A stretch of DNA of 64,000 nucleotides. Source: Ferrimonas sediminum. GTDB taxonomy: Bacteria > Pseudomonadota > Gammaproteobacteria > Enterobacterales > Shewanellaceae. Location: positions 199,259 through 263,258 of the forward strand of contig NZ_FNEM01000005.1 of the NCBI RefSeq assembly GCF_900100175.1, in the 5' to 3' direction. A model generated the notes under the pieces. The model made no database searches and was not told the origin of the DNA. It saw nothing but the letters and a program-made list of their open reading frames with translations. This document shows, piece after piece, positions 36,227-45,230 of the stretch; position 1 is the stretch's first letter, and every line of letters begins with the position of its first letter. A program made the position numbers and the translations under genes.

Positions 36227-36790
36227 ATGAAAAAATTGCTTACGCTATTGTGGTTTGCCGTGGGGTCGGCCCAGGCCGCCATTCCCGGTATGAGGGGCCC
36301 CGACCACATCGGGGTGACAGTGCCAAACTTGACGCAGGCCACTGAATTCTTTACCGAGGTGATGGGTTGCCAGGTGTTTTTCGAGATGGGGCCATTCAAA
36401 GATCCCGAAGGCAACTGGATGCAGGAAAATCTCAACGTCGATCCCCGCGCCGAAATTGATGTGCTAAACATGATGCGCTGTGGCAACGGTGCCAATCTGG
36501 AACTGTTCCAGTACCGGGCGCCAGAGCAAAACACCACAGTCCCCAGAAACAGCGACATCGGCGGTCATCATCTCGCCTTCTATGTCGAGGACATGGCGGC
36601 CGCGGTGACCTACCTCAAGGAACAACAACTGGAGATCATGGGGCAGCCTAAGACCATGACTGAAGGCCCCAACGCCGGCGTGACCTGGGTGTATTTCCTG
36701 TCGCCCTGGGGGATGCAGTTGGAATTGGTCAGCTACCCCAATGGCATGGCCTATGAGAAAGAGACAACTGACCGCCTGTTTAAACCCTAA
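36227..36790 (+). CDS. Exported VOC-superfamily (glyoxalase/bleomycin-resistance fold) protein
   Basis: 187 residues. A signal peptide is evident (MKKLLTLLWFAVGSAQA), so unlike most family members the protein is exported. Two VOC half-domains follow: GPDHIGVTVPNLTQATEFFT with the first metal-ligand His, and GGHHLAFYVEDMAAAVTYL with the second, ending in WGMQLELVSYP with the Glu ligand. A metal centre is therefore plausible. It could act as a dioxygenase, isomerase or lactoylglutathione-lyase-like enzyme in the periplasm. It ends the LysR-linked operon, followed by a terminator at 36811. Confidence 0.85.
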   Translation: MKKLLTLLWFAVGSAQAAIPGMRGPDHIGVTVPNLTQATEFFTEVMGCQVFFEMGPFKDPEGNWMQENLNVDPRAEIDVLNMMRCGNGANLELFQYRAPEQNTTVPRNSDIGGHHLAFYVEDMAAAVTYLKEQQLEIMGQPKTMTEGPNAGVTWVYFLSPWGMQLELVSYPNGMAYEKETTDRLFKP

Positions 36791-36810
36791 CGCTAGGGCA
36801 GTCGAACGAG

Positions 36811-36832
36811 AGCCAGCCCGTCGGGGCTGGCT
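36811..36832 (+). terminator. Terminator of the AhpD-SDR-OYE-VOC operon
   Basis: 9-bp stem AGCCAGCCC / GGGCTGGCT with loop GTCG, 20 bases after the VOC stop codon, followed by TCTCTGTCT. Confidence 0.8.
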
Positions 36833-36992
36833 TCTCTGTCTGGAACTGAATCGCCACCAATTTTCTAGACACCCTGTTGGTTAGAAAAACCCTGCTCTCG
36901 GAAAGGGCGCCAGCCAATCAACCACTAGAGACGTTGAAAGCCTCAGAGTCCCCTAACGCGGTCTCGGGCAAGAGCAAGGCTTCAATTCTTGT

Positions 36993-37018
36993 AAAAAGGG
37001 AGCCGGTATCCGGCTCCC
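36993..37018 (-). terminator. Terminator of the leftward exported-protein gene
   Basis: On the minus strand a 9-bp stem GGGAGCCGG / CCGGCTCCC with a 3-base loop (36998-37018) is followed by TTTTT, 61 bases after the stop codon of the 37080-39170 gene. Confidence 0.85.
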
Positions 37019-37079
37019 TCACAGCCGACGCCATCGCCAACCCTGCGAATGACTCAGGCCGCGGCTGTATCGCTATCTC

Positions 37080-39170
37080 CTACTGCCCTTTTGAGCGCAC
37101 CAGGGTTACATCGGACAGTTCAGCGATCACCTCGCCCTCTTGCAGGACAGATGCGGTCCAGATAATCAATCCACGTTCACCCGGGCTGGTCCAGCGGAAG
37201 TCGTAAAGCTGCTTGCTACCCGGATCCAGCCCGTCGATGGAGGCAGAGAATTGGGCAACCACTTCCCCACTCTCCTCGCTGGTCCCCACAATTACCAACT
37301 CGCCATATCCGGACGCCAGCGCCGTGTCCTCATTGGTAACGGTGGCGGCGATAAGGACGTTATCCTTATAGGTGCTGACTTTCTCCGGAACCTTGAAAGC
37401 ACTGATGCTCAAACCGTCTGGCAGCGCTTCGATAGGCCTCTCATCGTTGATCACCAGTTGAGCGGTAAACAGGGCTGTCGGCTTACGGTCACCTTTGATG
37501 TATACCGCCAGATCGAAGTCCTCGGTCATGGGCAAGCCATTGGTGGACACCGGATACTCGATGCCATCCTGAATGCTGACCACCCCCGGTTGAACCTCAA
37601 CGGCCAGATTGTTGGCGACCTCGACCCAGCCCCGGCTGCTGGCCAGGGGAGATGGGCTTGTTCCATCTATATCGTCCCAGTCAAGCAAGTTGATCACCGT
37701 GGTAACCGGCGTACCGACCTCGTAGCGGATATTGTCGTGGGTATAGGGAGGGACAGTACACTCAGCCAACGGGATCTCCAGCCCAGGAATATCCTGGCCA
37801 AACTTATTGGCCCTCAGACGCCAACGAGGTCCGGACACCAACCTAAGCCCCTGTTGCGCTACCTCCTCAGCAGTCAGCGGATGCTCGAAGCCAAGGAAGT
37901 TATACCGCTTGGCGGCCTCTTCGGCGATGTTCACATAGGACCACTGGAAGGGATCACGGTCGATGCTGGTGTAATAGGCGTTGGTGTAACCATCAATAAG
38001 ATCCTTCGACAACCTGCTATCAGCCGGCGGAGCGACTCCCGTCGGAATGGCGTAGCTGCTGTTCTGATGACGAAAATAGGTGTTCTCCTCAATGAAATCG
38101 CCATCACCCTCGAAGCAATTCTTGGCCGAGAACCGGTTACCATCAATGTCCTCCCAATAGGAGGGTTTGCGGCCTGTGGCCGCCTCGTTTTCGAGGTCTT
38201 CCGGCCGCAACTGGTCATTGGGGTTGTTGGTGATCCAGTGGGTAACCACCAGTTTGGCACTTTCGATCGCATAGTCCGCGCCAGGCTCTTTCCACTCCTG
38301 CGGCAACGGGATCCGAGCATAGAGGCGAATATCATTGGGGCGCTTAATCAGCCCTCCCCAGCGATAGAGCGCCTTGCCATCGTCTTTAACGGTGATGGAG
38401 TAGTCTGAGCTGACGGCGATATCCTGATCGACCCTGAGGTTGTCGTTGGGTTCCAGTTGCGAAAAGTCCTCCAAAGAGGTCCCTAAGCCGACGATGACAT
38501 GCTCATCATCAAGACCTGCCTCTTTACAGAGCGACTCCTCTCCTGAGGAAAAGGTCAGCACCGCCTGCTCCCCGTTGTCAGGATTGGCATGCATATAGGG
38601 GACGGTTTCATGGCAGGTCAGAGAGTGCTCCATCACCGTGTAGTGCTCGGAGGAACATTTGACCGATGTCCCCCCCAACCCCTGGCACCAGGTGCCCAGT
38701 GGTGGCTTAACCTTGTAGGTATCGGTCTCAGCATTGGAGATCTTGACGCCGACGATCTCGTCACCTTCGGTGATATTGCCGATGTAACCCTCCAGGTAAT
38801 CCCGTGGAGAGAGCTCTTTCCCCTCCGCCCCCAGGAAATCCACCACCTCGAAGCCAAACTCGGTATCCACCGGGTAGAGGGTAATGCTCTGCTTGTCGAC
38901 GATTGGGTAGACATAGGGCTGGCCGGTCGCGGGGTCGATCGCATTGGGACAACTGACACCCCCAGGCAATCCGCATATCGCGGCGGAATCCTGGGTAAAG
39001 GTCCGCCCCTTAAAGTCGACGAGAAGATCGCCCATGGAAAACGTGTGTAGTGGAGAGGTGTACGCAGCCGCAGGCTCTTGTCCATTGCTGGCCACCGAAA
39101 AGAGTGAACAGTATACGAGCAGGGCAACCGGCGTAGGCGCATAGATCCGTTTCAACAGTGTGTTCATCAT
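37080..39170 (-). CDS. Large exported protein of unknown function
   Basis: 696 residues with an N-terminal signal peptide (about residues 1-30, cleavage near VASNGQ). The first of two consecutive ATGs was taken; the second is one codon in. Three Cys pairs lie in the N-terminal half (CGLPGGVSC and CQGLGGTSVKC among them), suggesting disulfides and secretion. The C-terminal about 170 residues are beta-rich and resemble an Ig-like or CARDB-type domain (AATVTNEDTALASGYGELVI then LYDFRWTSPGERGLI). I could not assign the central region. It stands alone, with its own terminator, divergent to a Crp/Fnr-type regulator 272 bases away that may control it. Confidence 0.6.
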   Translation of the reverse strand: MMNTLLKRIYAPTPVALLVYCSLFSVASNGQEPAAAYTSPLHTFSMGDLLVDFKGRTFTQDSAAICGLPGGVSCPNAIDPATGQPYVYPIVDKQSITLYPVDTEFGFEVVDFLGAEGKELSPRDYLEGYIGNITEGDEIVGVKISNAETDTYKVKPPLGTWCQGLGGTSVKCSSEHYTVMEHSLTCHETVPYMHANPDNGEQAVLTFSSGEESLCKEAGLDDEHVIVGLGTSLEDFSQLEPNDNLRVDQDIAVSSDYSITVKDDGKALYRWGGLIKRPNDIRLYARIPLPQEWKEPGADYAIESAKLVVTHWITNNPNDQLRPEDLENEAATGRKPSYWEDIDGNRFSAKNCFEGDGDFIEENTYFRHQNSSYAIPTGVAPPADSRLSKDLIDGYTNAYYTSIDRDPFQWSYVNIAEEAAKRYNFLGFEHPLTAEEVAQQGLRLVSGPRWRLRANKFGQDIPGLEIPLAECTVPPYTHDNIRYEVGTPVTTVINLLDWDDIDGTSPSPLASSRGWVEVANNLAVEVQPGVVSIQDGIEYPVSTNGLPMTEDFDLAVYIKGDRKPTALFTAQLVINDERPIEALPDGLSISAFKVPEKVSTYKDNVLIAATVTNEDTALASGYGELVIVGTSEESGEVVAQFSASIDGLDPGSKQLYDFRWTSPGERGLIIWTASVLQEGEVIAELSDVTLVRSKGQ

Positions 39171-39390
39171 AACCCCCTGTAGTTCAGAAACAGAAGCAGG
39201 CCGCGGCAGAAACTAGGCGTACACCGGACCTGCACGAAAAGGGGGAACGAAACTCGTTGAAAGTCTACACTTTCGATTAAGCCCATAGGAACTGGAGATC
39301 CCAAGCGCCGTTGCGGAGTTTGCCCTCCCCCTTCACACAATTAGATCTAAGAAAAGCTGTGGGAAAGAGAGTTGATAAATCGCATTTTTG

Positions 39391-39410
39391 AGTTCAGTTA
39401 TCACTGAACT
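39391..39410. promoter_or_regulatory. Inverted repeat in the leader of the Crp/Fnr-type gene
   Basis: AGTTCAGT / ACTGAACT is a perfect 8-bp inverted repeat with loop TATC, 33 bases before the ATG. It lies between divergent genes and could be the binding site of the regulator itself or an mRNA hairpin. Confidence 0.45.
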
Positions 39411-39442
39411 GCCGCCTCCGGCCTGTGGCGAGGAGCCAGAAG

Positions 39443-40141
39443 ATGAAACGGAACTTTACCCAGACGAGCCTCGGCAATCCCAAGCGCAGACTAGAAAAGG
39501 TTGATTGTGCCCGCTGTGTGGTACGCGATCGCTTGCTGTTTGCCGGGCTGGATGTCGAAACTGACAGGCTTGTGCTCTCTCCAATAGATCATTATCACTT
39601 CGAGCCTGGCGCGACCATCTACCACCAGGGCCAACAGGCGCCGGCGGTGTATTCCATCCGAAACGGCAGCGTGAAGCTGTCACTGTACTCTTCAGCAAGC
39701 GGAGACAGGATCGTCCGCTTGCTTGGAACAGGGTCGGCCATTGGGCTGGAGGCATTGATTGAGCAAGACTACCAACACAGTGCAGTGACGATTGGCCCGA
39801 CCAATCTGTGCCGCATTCCTGTCAGCACGCTGCACCAGCTTGGAAAACGGCAACCGGAGCTTTATCAGCGGCTAATGGCGCAATGGCAGGAACAGAGCCT
39901 CCTTGCTGACAACCACCACGTGTACCTGACCCAAGGTCCAGTACAGAAGAGGGTTATCAATCTTTTATGCATTCTTGAGTCACTTCTTTCCGATCAGTTT
40001 GCAACCTTCTATTTGCCGAGCAACCAGGACTGCGCCTCCCTGTTGGCGACCAGCGAAGAATCCGTAAGCCGGGCAATGGCGGCCCTTAAGCGACAAGGGT
40101 TCCTTCGCAAAGCGTCCGCCCACAACTGGAGCCTGTGTTAA
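39443..40141 (+). CDS. Crp/Fnr-family transcriptional regulator
   Basis: 232 residues from ATG 39443 with GAGGAG six to eleven bases upstream; an in-frame GTG at 39425 is less likely. A cyclic-nucleotide-binding-type beta roll spans about residues 45-145 (FEPGATIYHQGQQAPAVYSI). The C-terminal helix-turn-helix (DCASLLATSEESVSRAMAAL) follows. The N-terminus has CARCVVR with a CxxC pair but not the full four-Cys FNR iron-sulfur set, so an oxygen sensor of the FNR kind is not assured. The neighbour transcribed divergently is an exported protein. Confidence 0.88.
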   Translation: MKRNFTQTSLGNPKRRLEKVDCARCVVRDRLLFAGLDVETDRLVLSPIDHYHFEPGATIYHQGQQAPAVYSIRNGSVKLSLYSSASGDRIVRLLGTGSAIGLEALIEQDYQHSAVTIGPTNLCRIPVSTLHQLGKRQPELYQRLMAQWQEQSLLADNHHVYLTQGPVQKRVINLLCILESLLSDQFATFYLPSNQDCASLLATSEESVSRAMAALKRQGFLRKASAHNWSLC

Positions 40142-40598
40142 ACAACCGGCCAGCGTTCATCGTCTGGATGATACATCGCTCCAAGTTAGGTTATGGTGAC
40201 ATTGCCAGCTCAGCGCTTGCTTCTAATGAGAAAAAGCCCCCCCAATAGCTCATGCTGAACTTCAGGAATCAACTCGTTATCTAGCCCTCTCCTTGGATGC
40301 TATAAGCAGCTAGGTCTTTTACCACTGAAAACCGACGTTTTAGCGCATGCTATGCGCTGGCGGCTTTAGAATATTCATTGCCACAATTCAGTAAAATCGG
40401 GGGCTTATTCGGTAGTTTTTGGCGAATCGTTTTCTAAAGATGATCGTTAACTATCCGGGCGAGTTGGCATCTTTGACGGTCTCCAAAACCGATGATCTTA
40501 AAGCTTGGTGTGACGGACGCCCTTTCCTCAAGTGGCGTTCGATACGCTGAATAACCGAGCCTTGCTCATCAACGGCTAGCCGAACCATCTGTAGCGGT
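40142..40598. other. Intergenic region with a palindrome and no gene
   Basis: About 460 bases after the Crp-type gene. It contains AGCGCAT / ATGCGCT (loop GCT) at 40342-40358. Short frames here are not supported. The right edge merges with the integrase-relic repeat at 40599. Confidence 0.4.
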
Positions 40599-40812
40599 CG
40601 ACTAAAACAGGTAGGGGACTAAATGAGATTTTGAGGTGTTTGAAAGTCGCAAAGTGTCTCACCACGGCTTCAATTAGATAAATTACAACATAATCATAAA
40701 GATATACCACTTCGAGCATGAGTCTGCATAAACCACAACCAAGCGTCAGACACTTACCTGTATTTTTGAACCATGAGTTTGCGTGCAAATAAAGCAAAAA
40801 CCTGCATAGGGT
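40599..40812 (-). repeat. Diverged copy of an integrase 5' end and upstream region (left repeat)
   Basis: The sequence aligns in the same orientation with 47279-47502. Shared blocks include ACAGGTAGGGGACT, the CAAAGTGTCTCACCACGG block, AGTCTGCATAA, and GCAAAAACCTGCATAG. On the minus strand the first block encodes an S-N-T-x-K-S-x-x-V-P-Y-L-F reading that ends in a stop, i.e. a broken start of the integrase seen at 47331. The two copies bracket the fumC-acnA-nhaA genes. Confidence 0.65.
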
Positions 40813-41001
40813 TACGGGCAAGGGTTTGAGGTGATGAAAAGTAACACCACATCGGCTGGTCGGAAGCTTGCCTGATCTTTGTTCCGATGCATAGGCGAAT
40901 GGTCAACTACTCATCTACAACAGGCATACGGATCATATTCCTTCGCACCGCCTCTATTGAACGAGATCCCATTCTCAGCGCTCCATAGCGCTCCATAGCG
41001 C

Positions 41002-42483
41002 TCACTTTATCGCCGAAAAGTGCCGATTCAAACTCTCTAATAGCAGCAATTCAAATTGCTCCTGAGTGTATAAACCTAAGATCTCAGCCGCTGCCGATAA
41101 CGGGAGATTTTTCAGCTGTGCGGTGCGTGCAATTTCAGCGGCCACGTCATAGCCAAGCTCAGGGGTAAGCAGGGTGATCACCGATAGATTGTTGCGCATG
41201 TTTAGGTCTATCTGCGCTTGGTTGAGGGTGAATCCGTCAATGCAGTGCTCGCTAAAGGCGTTCATTGCATCAGACAGCAAGTCGATGCTCTCCAGCAGGT
41301 TGTGCAAGATCACCGGCCGATAGGTGTTCAGTTGCAACTGTCCGCTGGAAACGGCCAGCGCCACCGTCAGATCGTTGCCGAAGATCTGCAGGCACACCAT
41401 GCTCAGCGCTTCACATTGAGTCGGGTTCACCTTGCCCGGCATGATAGAGCTGCCCGGCTCATTGGCGGGTAGGTGCCACTCGTTGAAGCCGCAACGTGGC
41501 CCACTGCCGAGCAATCGAAAATCGTTCGCCATTTTTTGCAGGCTGGCCGCCAACTGCTTTAACGCCGCGCTGTAACGCAGCAGTGCGTCCTCACTCGATA
41601 CGGCCGCGTACAGATTGGGGTGTTGGCTAAAAGGTAACTGATAATGCGCCGCCAACAGCGCGATCACCTGCTGGCCGAATTGCGCCGGCGCATTGGCCCC
41701 TGAGCCCACCGCCGTCCCCCCCAACGCCAGTGAATACACCGCCTCCAGACTCTGCTCTATCGCGTTTCTCGCCGCCGTTAACTGGCTGAGGTAGGCCGAG
41801 AGTATCGCTCCTGAACGGATGGGCAAGGCATCCATCAAGTGGGTTCGCCCGACCGAATAGATCTCGTGAAACTCGGCCTGTTTTTGCGAGAGGACCCGAT
41901 CCATAAGGGCCAGCGCAGGCAGCAATTGTTGCTGGGTTTGGGTGGCCACCAGGATATGCATGGCACAGGGAAACACATCGTTGGAGGATTGCGACCGGTT
42001 GACATGATCATTAGGGTGAATGGACTCCGGCTGCGCCCCGCCTTGGCCACTCTCGGCCAAATAGCTATTGGCCAGTGAGGCGATGACCTCATTGACGTTC
42101 ATGTTGGTTTGCGTGCCGGAGCCGGTTTGCCAGATCCGCAGCGGAAATTGTGCCCCATGATCGCCCGCCAAAATGGCATCACACGCCCACACGATGGCAT
42201 CACAGTGCTCGGCCGTTAACCGTCGATGCTGCCGGTTGACCTGTGCGCAGGCCCGCTTAATGGTGACCAACACGGCAATAAAACGCGGACTAAATCGGTG
42301 TTCGCCGATGTTGAAATAGCGCAGTGAAGCTTGCGTCTGTTTGCCCCACAGGACTTCGCCATCCGCCTGCCGCTCATTGCTCTGAGGCAGCGGGCTCTCT
42401 GCGGCCTGTGCCTGCTTAGGGCCAGCGGCGACGCGAAGCTGAGAGCGGGGCCGGCGGGCAGCGTGCTTGCTGCGCTTTTTCAT
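41002..42483 (-). CDS. fumC: Class II fumarate hydratase
   Basis: 493 residues, about 25 longer than usual owing to a basic, low-complexity N-terminus (residues 1-40). The aspartase/fumarase superfamily motifs are present: GSGTQTNMNVNEVIA, HPNDHVNRSQSSNDVFP, the THLMDA segment with the catalytic His (about residue 214), and the signature GSSIMPGKVNPTQCEALS (about 343-360) with the catalytic Ser. NPTQCE indicates fumarase rather than aspartase (NPxxxE) or argininosuccinase. It hydrates fumarate to malate in the TCA cycle without an iron-sulfur cluster. Its ATG overlaps the aconitase stop by 4 bases, a translationally coupled pair. It lies in a block flanked by integrase relics, so it may be a second, mobile copy. 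Confidence 0.93.
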   Translation of the reverse strand: MKKRSKHAARRPRSQLRVAAGPKQAQAAESPLPQSNERQADGEVLWGKQTQASLRYFNIGEHRFSPRFIAVLVTIKRACAQVNRQHRRLTAEHCDAIVWACDAILAGDHGAQFPLRIWQTGSGTQTNMNVNEVIASLANSYLAESGQGGAQPESIHPNDHVNRSQSSNDVFPCAMHILVATQTQQQLLPALALMDRVLSQKQAEFHEIYSVGRTHLMDALPIRSGAILSAYLSQLTAARNAIEQSLEAVYSLALGGTAVGSGANAPAQFGQQVIALLAAHYQLPFSQHPNLYAAVSSEDALLRYSAALKQLAASLQKMANDFRLLGSGPRCGFNEWHLPANEPGSSIMPGKVNPTQCEALSMVCLQIFGNDLTVALAVSSGQLQLNTYRPVILHNLLESIDLLSDAMNAFSEHCIDGFTLNQAQIDLNMRNNLSVITLLTPELGYDVAAEIARTAQLKNLPLSAAAEILGLYTQEQFELLLLESLNRHFSAIK

Positions 42484-45230
42484 CCCCTGCTCCGCTTGGG
42501 CGAACAGAATTGATCGGCCACGTAGGGCAAGATCCCCCCGGCGAAGAAATACGCCAGCTCGCGCTCATTTTCGATCGCCAGCGTCACCGGGATCGTTTGC
42601 GCTACCACCGGTTCAAGCGGCGATGGTGATGAATGGGCCGCGGCGATCCGCAGGGAGAGGATCTGCCGTGGCAGCAGCACTTCAAACCCATTGGCCGATG
42701 GCGCGGTAATACTGATCAACTCGTCGCCACTGAGCTGCAGTGCATTCGGTTTGAGGTCGGCAGGTAACAACAGGGGCATGATCCCCATTCCCACCAGGTT
42801 GCTGCGATGGATGCGCTCAAAAGAGCGTGCGATCACCGCCTTGATATTCAATAACAGGCAGCCTTTCGCTGCCCAGTCGCGGCTTGAGCCGGTGCCGTAC
42901 TCCTTACCGGCAAAGATCACCAGCGACACTTGATGAGCGAGATAGTGTTGACTGGCCTGATAGATCGAAACCGGCGCAGTCTGTGCCGCGACCCGATCAC
43001 TCTGCTGCGGAGCCGATCCGCCCGGCGGGCTCCAAATGCGGGTGAAGCCCCCTTCCATCGGATCCACCAAACGGTTCTTGAGCCGCCGATTGGCAAAGGT
43101 GCCTCGCACCATCACTTCATGATTGCCACGGCGCGCGCCATAGCTGTTAAAGACCTCGGCCTTAACCCCCTGTCTGAGCAGATATTCGCCCGCCGGGGTC
43201 AGCGGATCGATCTGGCCCGCTGGCGAGATATGATCCGTGGTAATGGAGTCACCAAAGATCGCCAAGATCCGACCATCCACTATCGGCTTGGGAGGCGTGG
43301 TGCAAGCCACAAACGGAGCCTGACGGATGTAGGTGGACTCCTTTTGCCACGGATAGCACACCGCGTTGTCGGTCTTGAGTCCCCGCCAAGTGTCATCACC
43401 TAGGGTCATGTTTGCATATGACTGGCCATACAGCGCTCGATTGATCTGCGCCAGCACCGCCGCCACCTCGGCGCTATCGGGCCACAAGTCGCGAAGGAAC
43501 ACCGCATTGCCATCGCGATCCGTGCCCAGCGGCTCGGTGTCCAAATCGATACGGGTATGCCCCACCAGGGCAAACGCCACCACCAGCGGCGGCGATGCCA
43601 GCCAATTCATACGCACAAAGGGATGAATGCGACCTTCAAAATTGCGGTTGCCGGACAGCACGCCACACACTTGCAGCTTGCCTTGCGCGATCACCGCTTC
43701 CAGTCCATCGTTTAATGGCCCGGAGTTGCCGATGCAGGTAGTACAGCCAAATCCCACCCGCTGAAACCCTAACTGGTCCAAATACCCCTGCAGTCCAGAC
43801 TGATCCAGATAACGCGCCACCACCTGAGAGCCAGGGGCCAGCGAGGTTTTGACATGGGGTTTGACCGTCATGCCTTTCTCCACCGCCGCCTTGGCCAGTA
43901 TTCCCGCCAGCACCATCACCTGCGGGTTGGAAGTGTTGGTGCAGGAGGTGATGGCAGCGATCACCAGATCGCCGTCGCTTAGCGCCTCGTCGTCCGCGCC
44001 TTGGCGCGAGTGCTCGCCCGCCAAGGCGATTTCATCCAGGGTCTTCTGCTTGATCGCCGCTAACGGCAACCGATCTTGTGGCCGCTTAGGACCGGCCACA
44101 CAGGGAACGATCTCGCCGAGGTCGACCGTTAGGTTCTCGCTGTAAATCACCGAACTGGCAAGTTCACCCGGCTGATAGAACAAGCCCTGGGCATGGGCAT
44201 AATCGCGCACCCGCTTCACCAGATCGGCAGGGCGGTGGGTCAAGGTGAGATAGTTAATGACCTGATCATCGATGGGGAACAGCGCACAGGTCGCGCCATA
44301 CTCAGGCGCCATATTGGCGATGGTGGCACGATCCGCCACACTCAGATTGGCCAGCCCCGCGCCGTAAAACTCAACGTACTTGCCCACCACACCGTGGTTT
44401 CTCAGCAACTCGGTCAGGGTTAACACCAAGTCGGTGGCGGTCAGGCCCGGGGACAGCGCCCCCAGCAAATTCACCCCAACCACCTTGGGTGTATTGAGAC
44501 TCAAGGGTTGGCCGAGCATAACCGCCTCGGCCTCGATGCCGCCAACGCCCCAACCGAGCACCCCTAGACCGTTGATCATCGTGGTATGGCTATCGGTGCC
44601 CACCAGCGTATCCGGAGACAGGACGCCATCAACTTGGCGCACCACCTGAGCCAAATACTCGAGATTAACCTGATGGCAGATCCCCCTGCCCGGCGGCACG
44701 ACAGTCAGGTTGTCAAAAGCGCCCTGAGCCCACTTTAAAAACTGATAGCGCTCACGGTTGCGTTCCATCTCCCGCTGCCGGTTGAAAGACAGCGCATCGG
44801 CGGTTCCGGCCTTATCCACGATCACCGAGTGATCGATCACCAGATCAACCGGACACAGCGGATTGATCCGCTTGGCATCGCCACCTTTGGCGTGCACCGC
44901 ATCGCGCATCGCCGCCAGATCGACAATCGCCGGTACGCCGGTATAGTCCTGCATCAGCACCCGGCTGGGGAAAAACGAAAACTCAAACGCCTGTGACGCG
45001 TTGCTCGCGCAGAGCTGTTGGATGATATTGGCCTGGTCGTCATCCCCCAGGCTGTGTCTCATGACATTTTCCAAAAACAGCCGCACGACAAGCGGTTGCT
45101 CCTCCAGTGAGAAGTGGTAATCCTGCGCCAGTTTTGGTAGCGACCAATAACGCCATGTTTCACCGTCGCTGACGTGCTCGGTCAAATAGCGTTGGCGCCA
45201 TTGCTTTGCTTGTTTAGATCTCATCATCAT
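42480..45230 (-). CDS. acnA: Aconitate hydratase, AcnA/IRP type
   Basis: 916 residues from the first of three consecutive ATGs after GGAGG (45230); the next two are equally plausible. It has the AcnA layout with domains 1-3, then a linker and the swivelling domain 4 in the last about 200 residues. Iron-sulfur ligands are visible in ITSCTNTSNP (about residue 427) and GCTTCIGNSGP (about 495). DHSVIVDKAG and GTGSSRDWAAKG are also family signatures. It interconverts citrate and isocitrate in the TCA cycle; AcnA-type enzymes are usually stress-stable. The start overlaps the nhaA stop by 17 bases and the stop overlaps fumC, making a three-gene operon that is an unusual pairing with an antiporter. 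Confidence 0.95.
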   Translation of the reverse strand: MMMRSKQAKQWRQRYLTEHVSDGETWRYWSLPKLAQDYHFSLEEQPLVVRLFLENVMRHSLGDDDQANIIQQLCASNASQAFEFSFFPSRVLMQDYTGVPAIVDLAAMRDAVHAKGGDAKRINPLCPVDLVIDHSVIVDKAGTADALSFNRQREMERNRERYQFLKWAQGAFDNLTVVPPGRGICHQVNLEYLAQVVRQVDGVLSPDTLVGTDSHTTMINGLGVLGWGVGGIEAEAVMLGQPLSLNTPKVVGVNLLGALSPGLTATDLVLTLTELLRNHGVVGKYVEFYGAGLANLSVADRATIANMAPEYGATCALFPIDDQVINYLTLTHRPADLVKRVRDYAHAQGLFYQPGELASSVIYSENLTVDLGEIVPCVAGPKRPQDRLPLAAIKQKTLDEIALAGEHSRQGADDEALSDGDLVIAAITSCTNTSNPQVMVLAGILAKAAVEKGMTVKPHVKTSLAPGSQVVARYLDQSGLQGYLDQLGFQRVGFGCTTCIGNSGPLNDGLEAVIAQGKLQVCGVLSGNRNFEGRIHPFVRMNWLASPPLVVAFALVGHTRIDLDTEPLGTDRDGNAVFLRDLWPDSAEVAAVLAQINRALYGQSYANMTLGDDTWRGLKTDNAVCYPWQKESTYIRQAPFVACTTPPKPIVDGRILAIFGDSITTDHISPAGQIDPLTPAGEYLLRQGVKAEVFNSYGARRGNHEVMVRGTFANRRLKNRLVDPMEGGFTRIWSPPGGSAPQQSDRVAAQTAPVSIYQASQHYLAHQVSLVIFAGKEYGTGSSRDWAAKGCLLLNIKAVIARSFERIHRSNLVGMGIMPLLLPADLKPNALQLSGDELISITAPSANGFEVLLPRQILSLRIAAAHSSPSPLEPVVAQTIPVTLAIENERELAYFFAGGILPYVADQFCSPKRSRG

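Noticed and set aside
36877..37206. 109-codon plus-strand frame spanning the convergent terminators
   Set aside because: It runs across a strong hairpin terminator and into the antisense of a well-supported gene.
37140..38408. 422-codon plus-strand frame opposite the exported protein
   Set aside because: No family features or ribosome binding site; the minus strand gives a signal peptide, cysteine pairs and a matching terminator.
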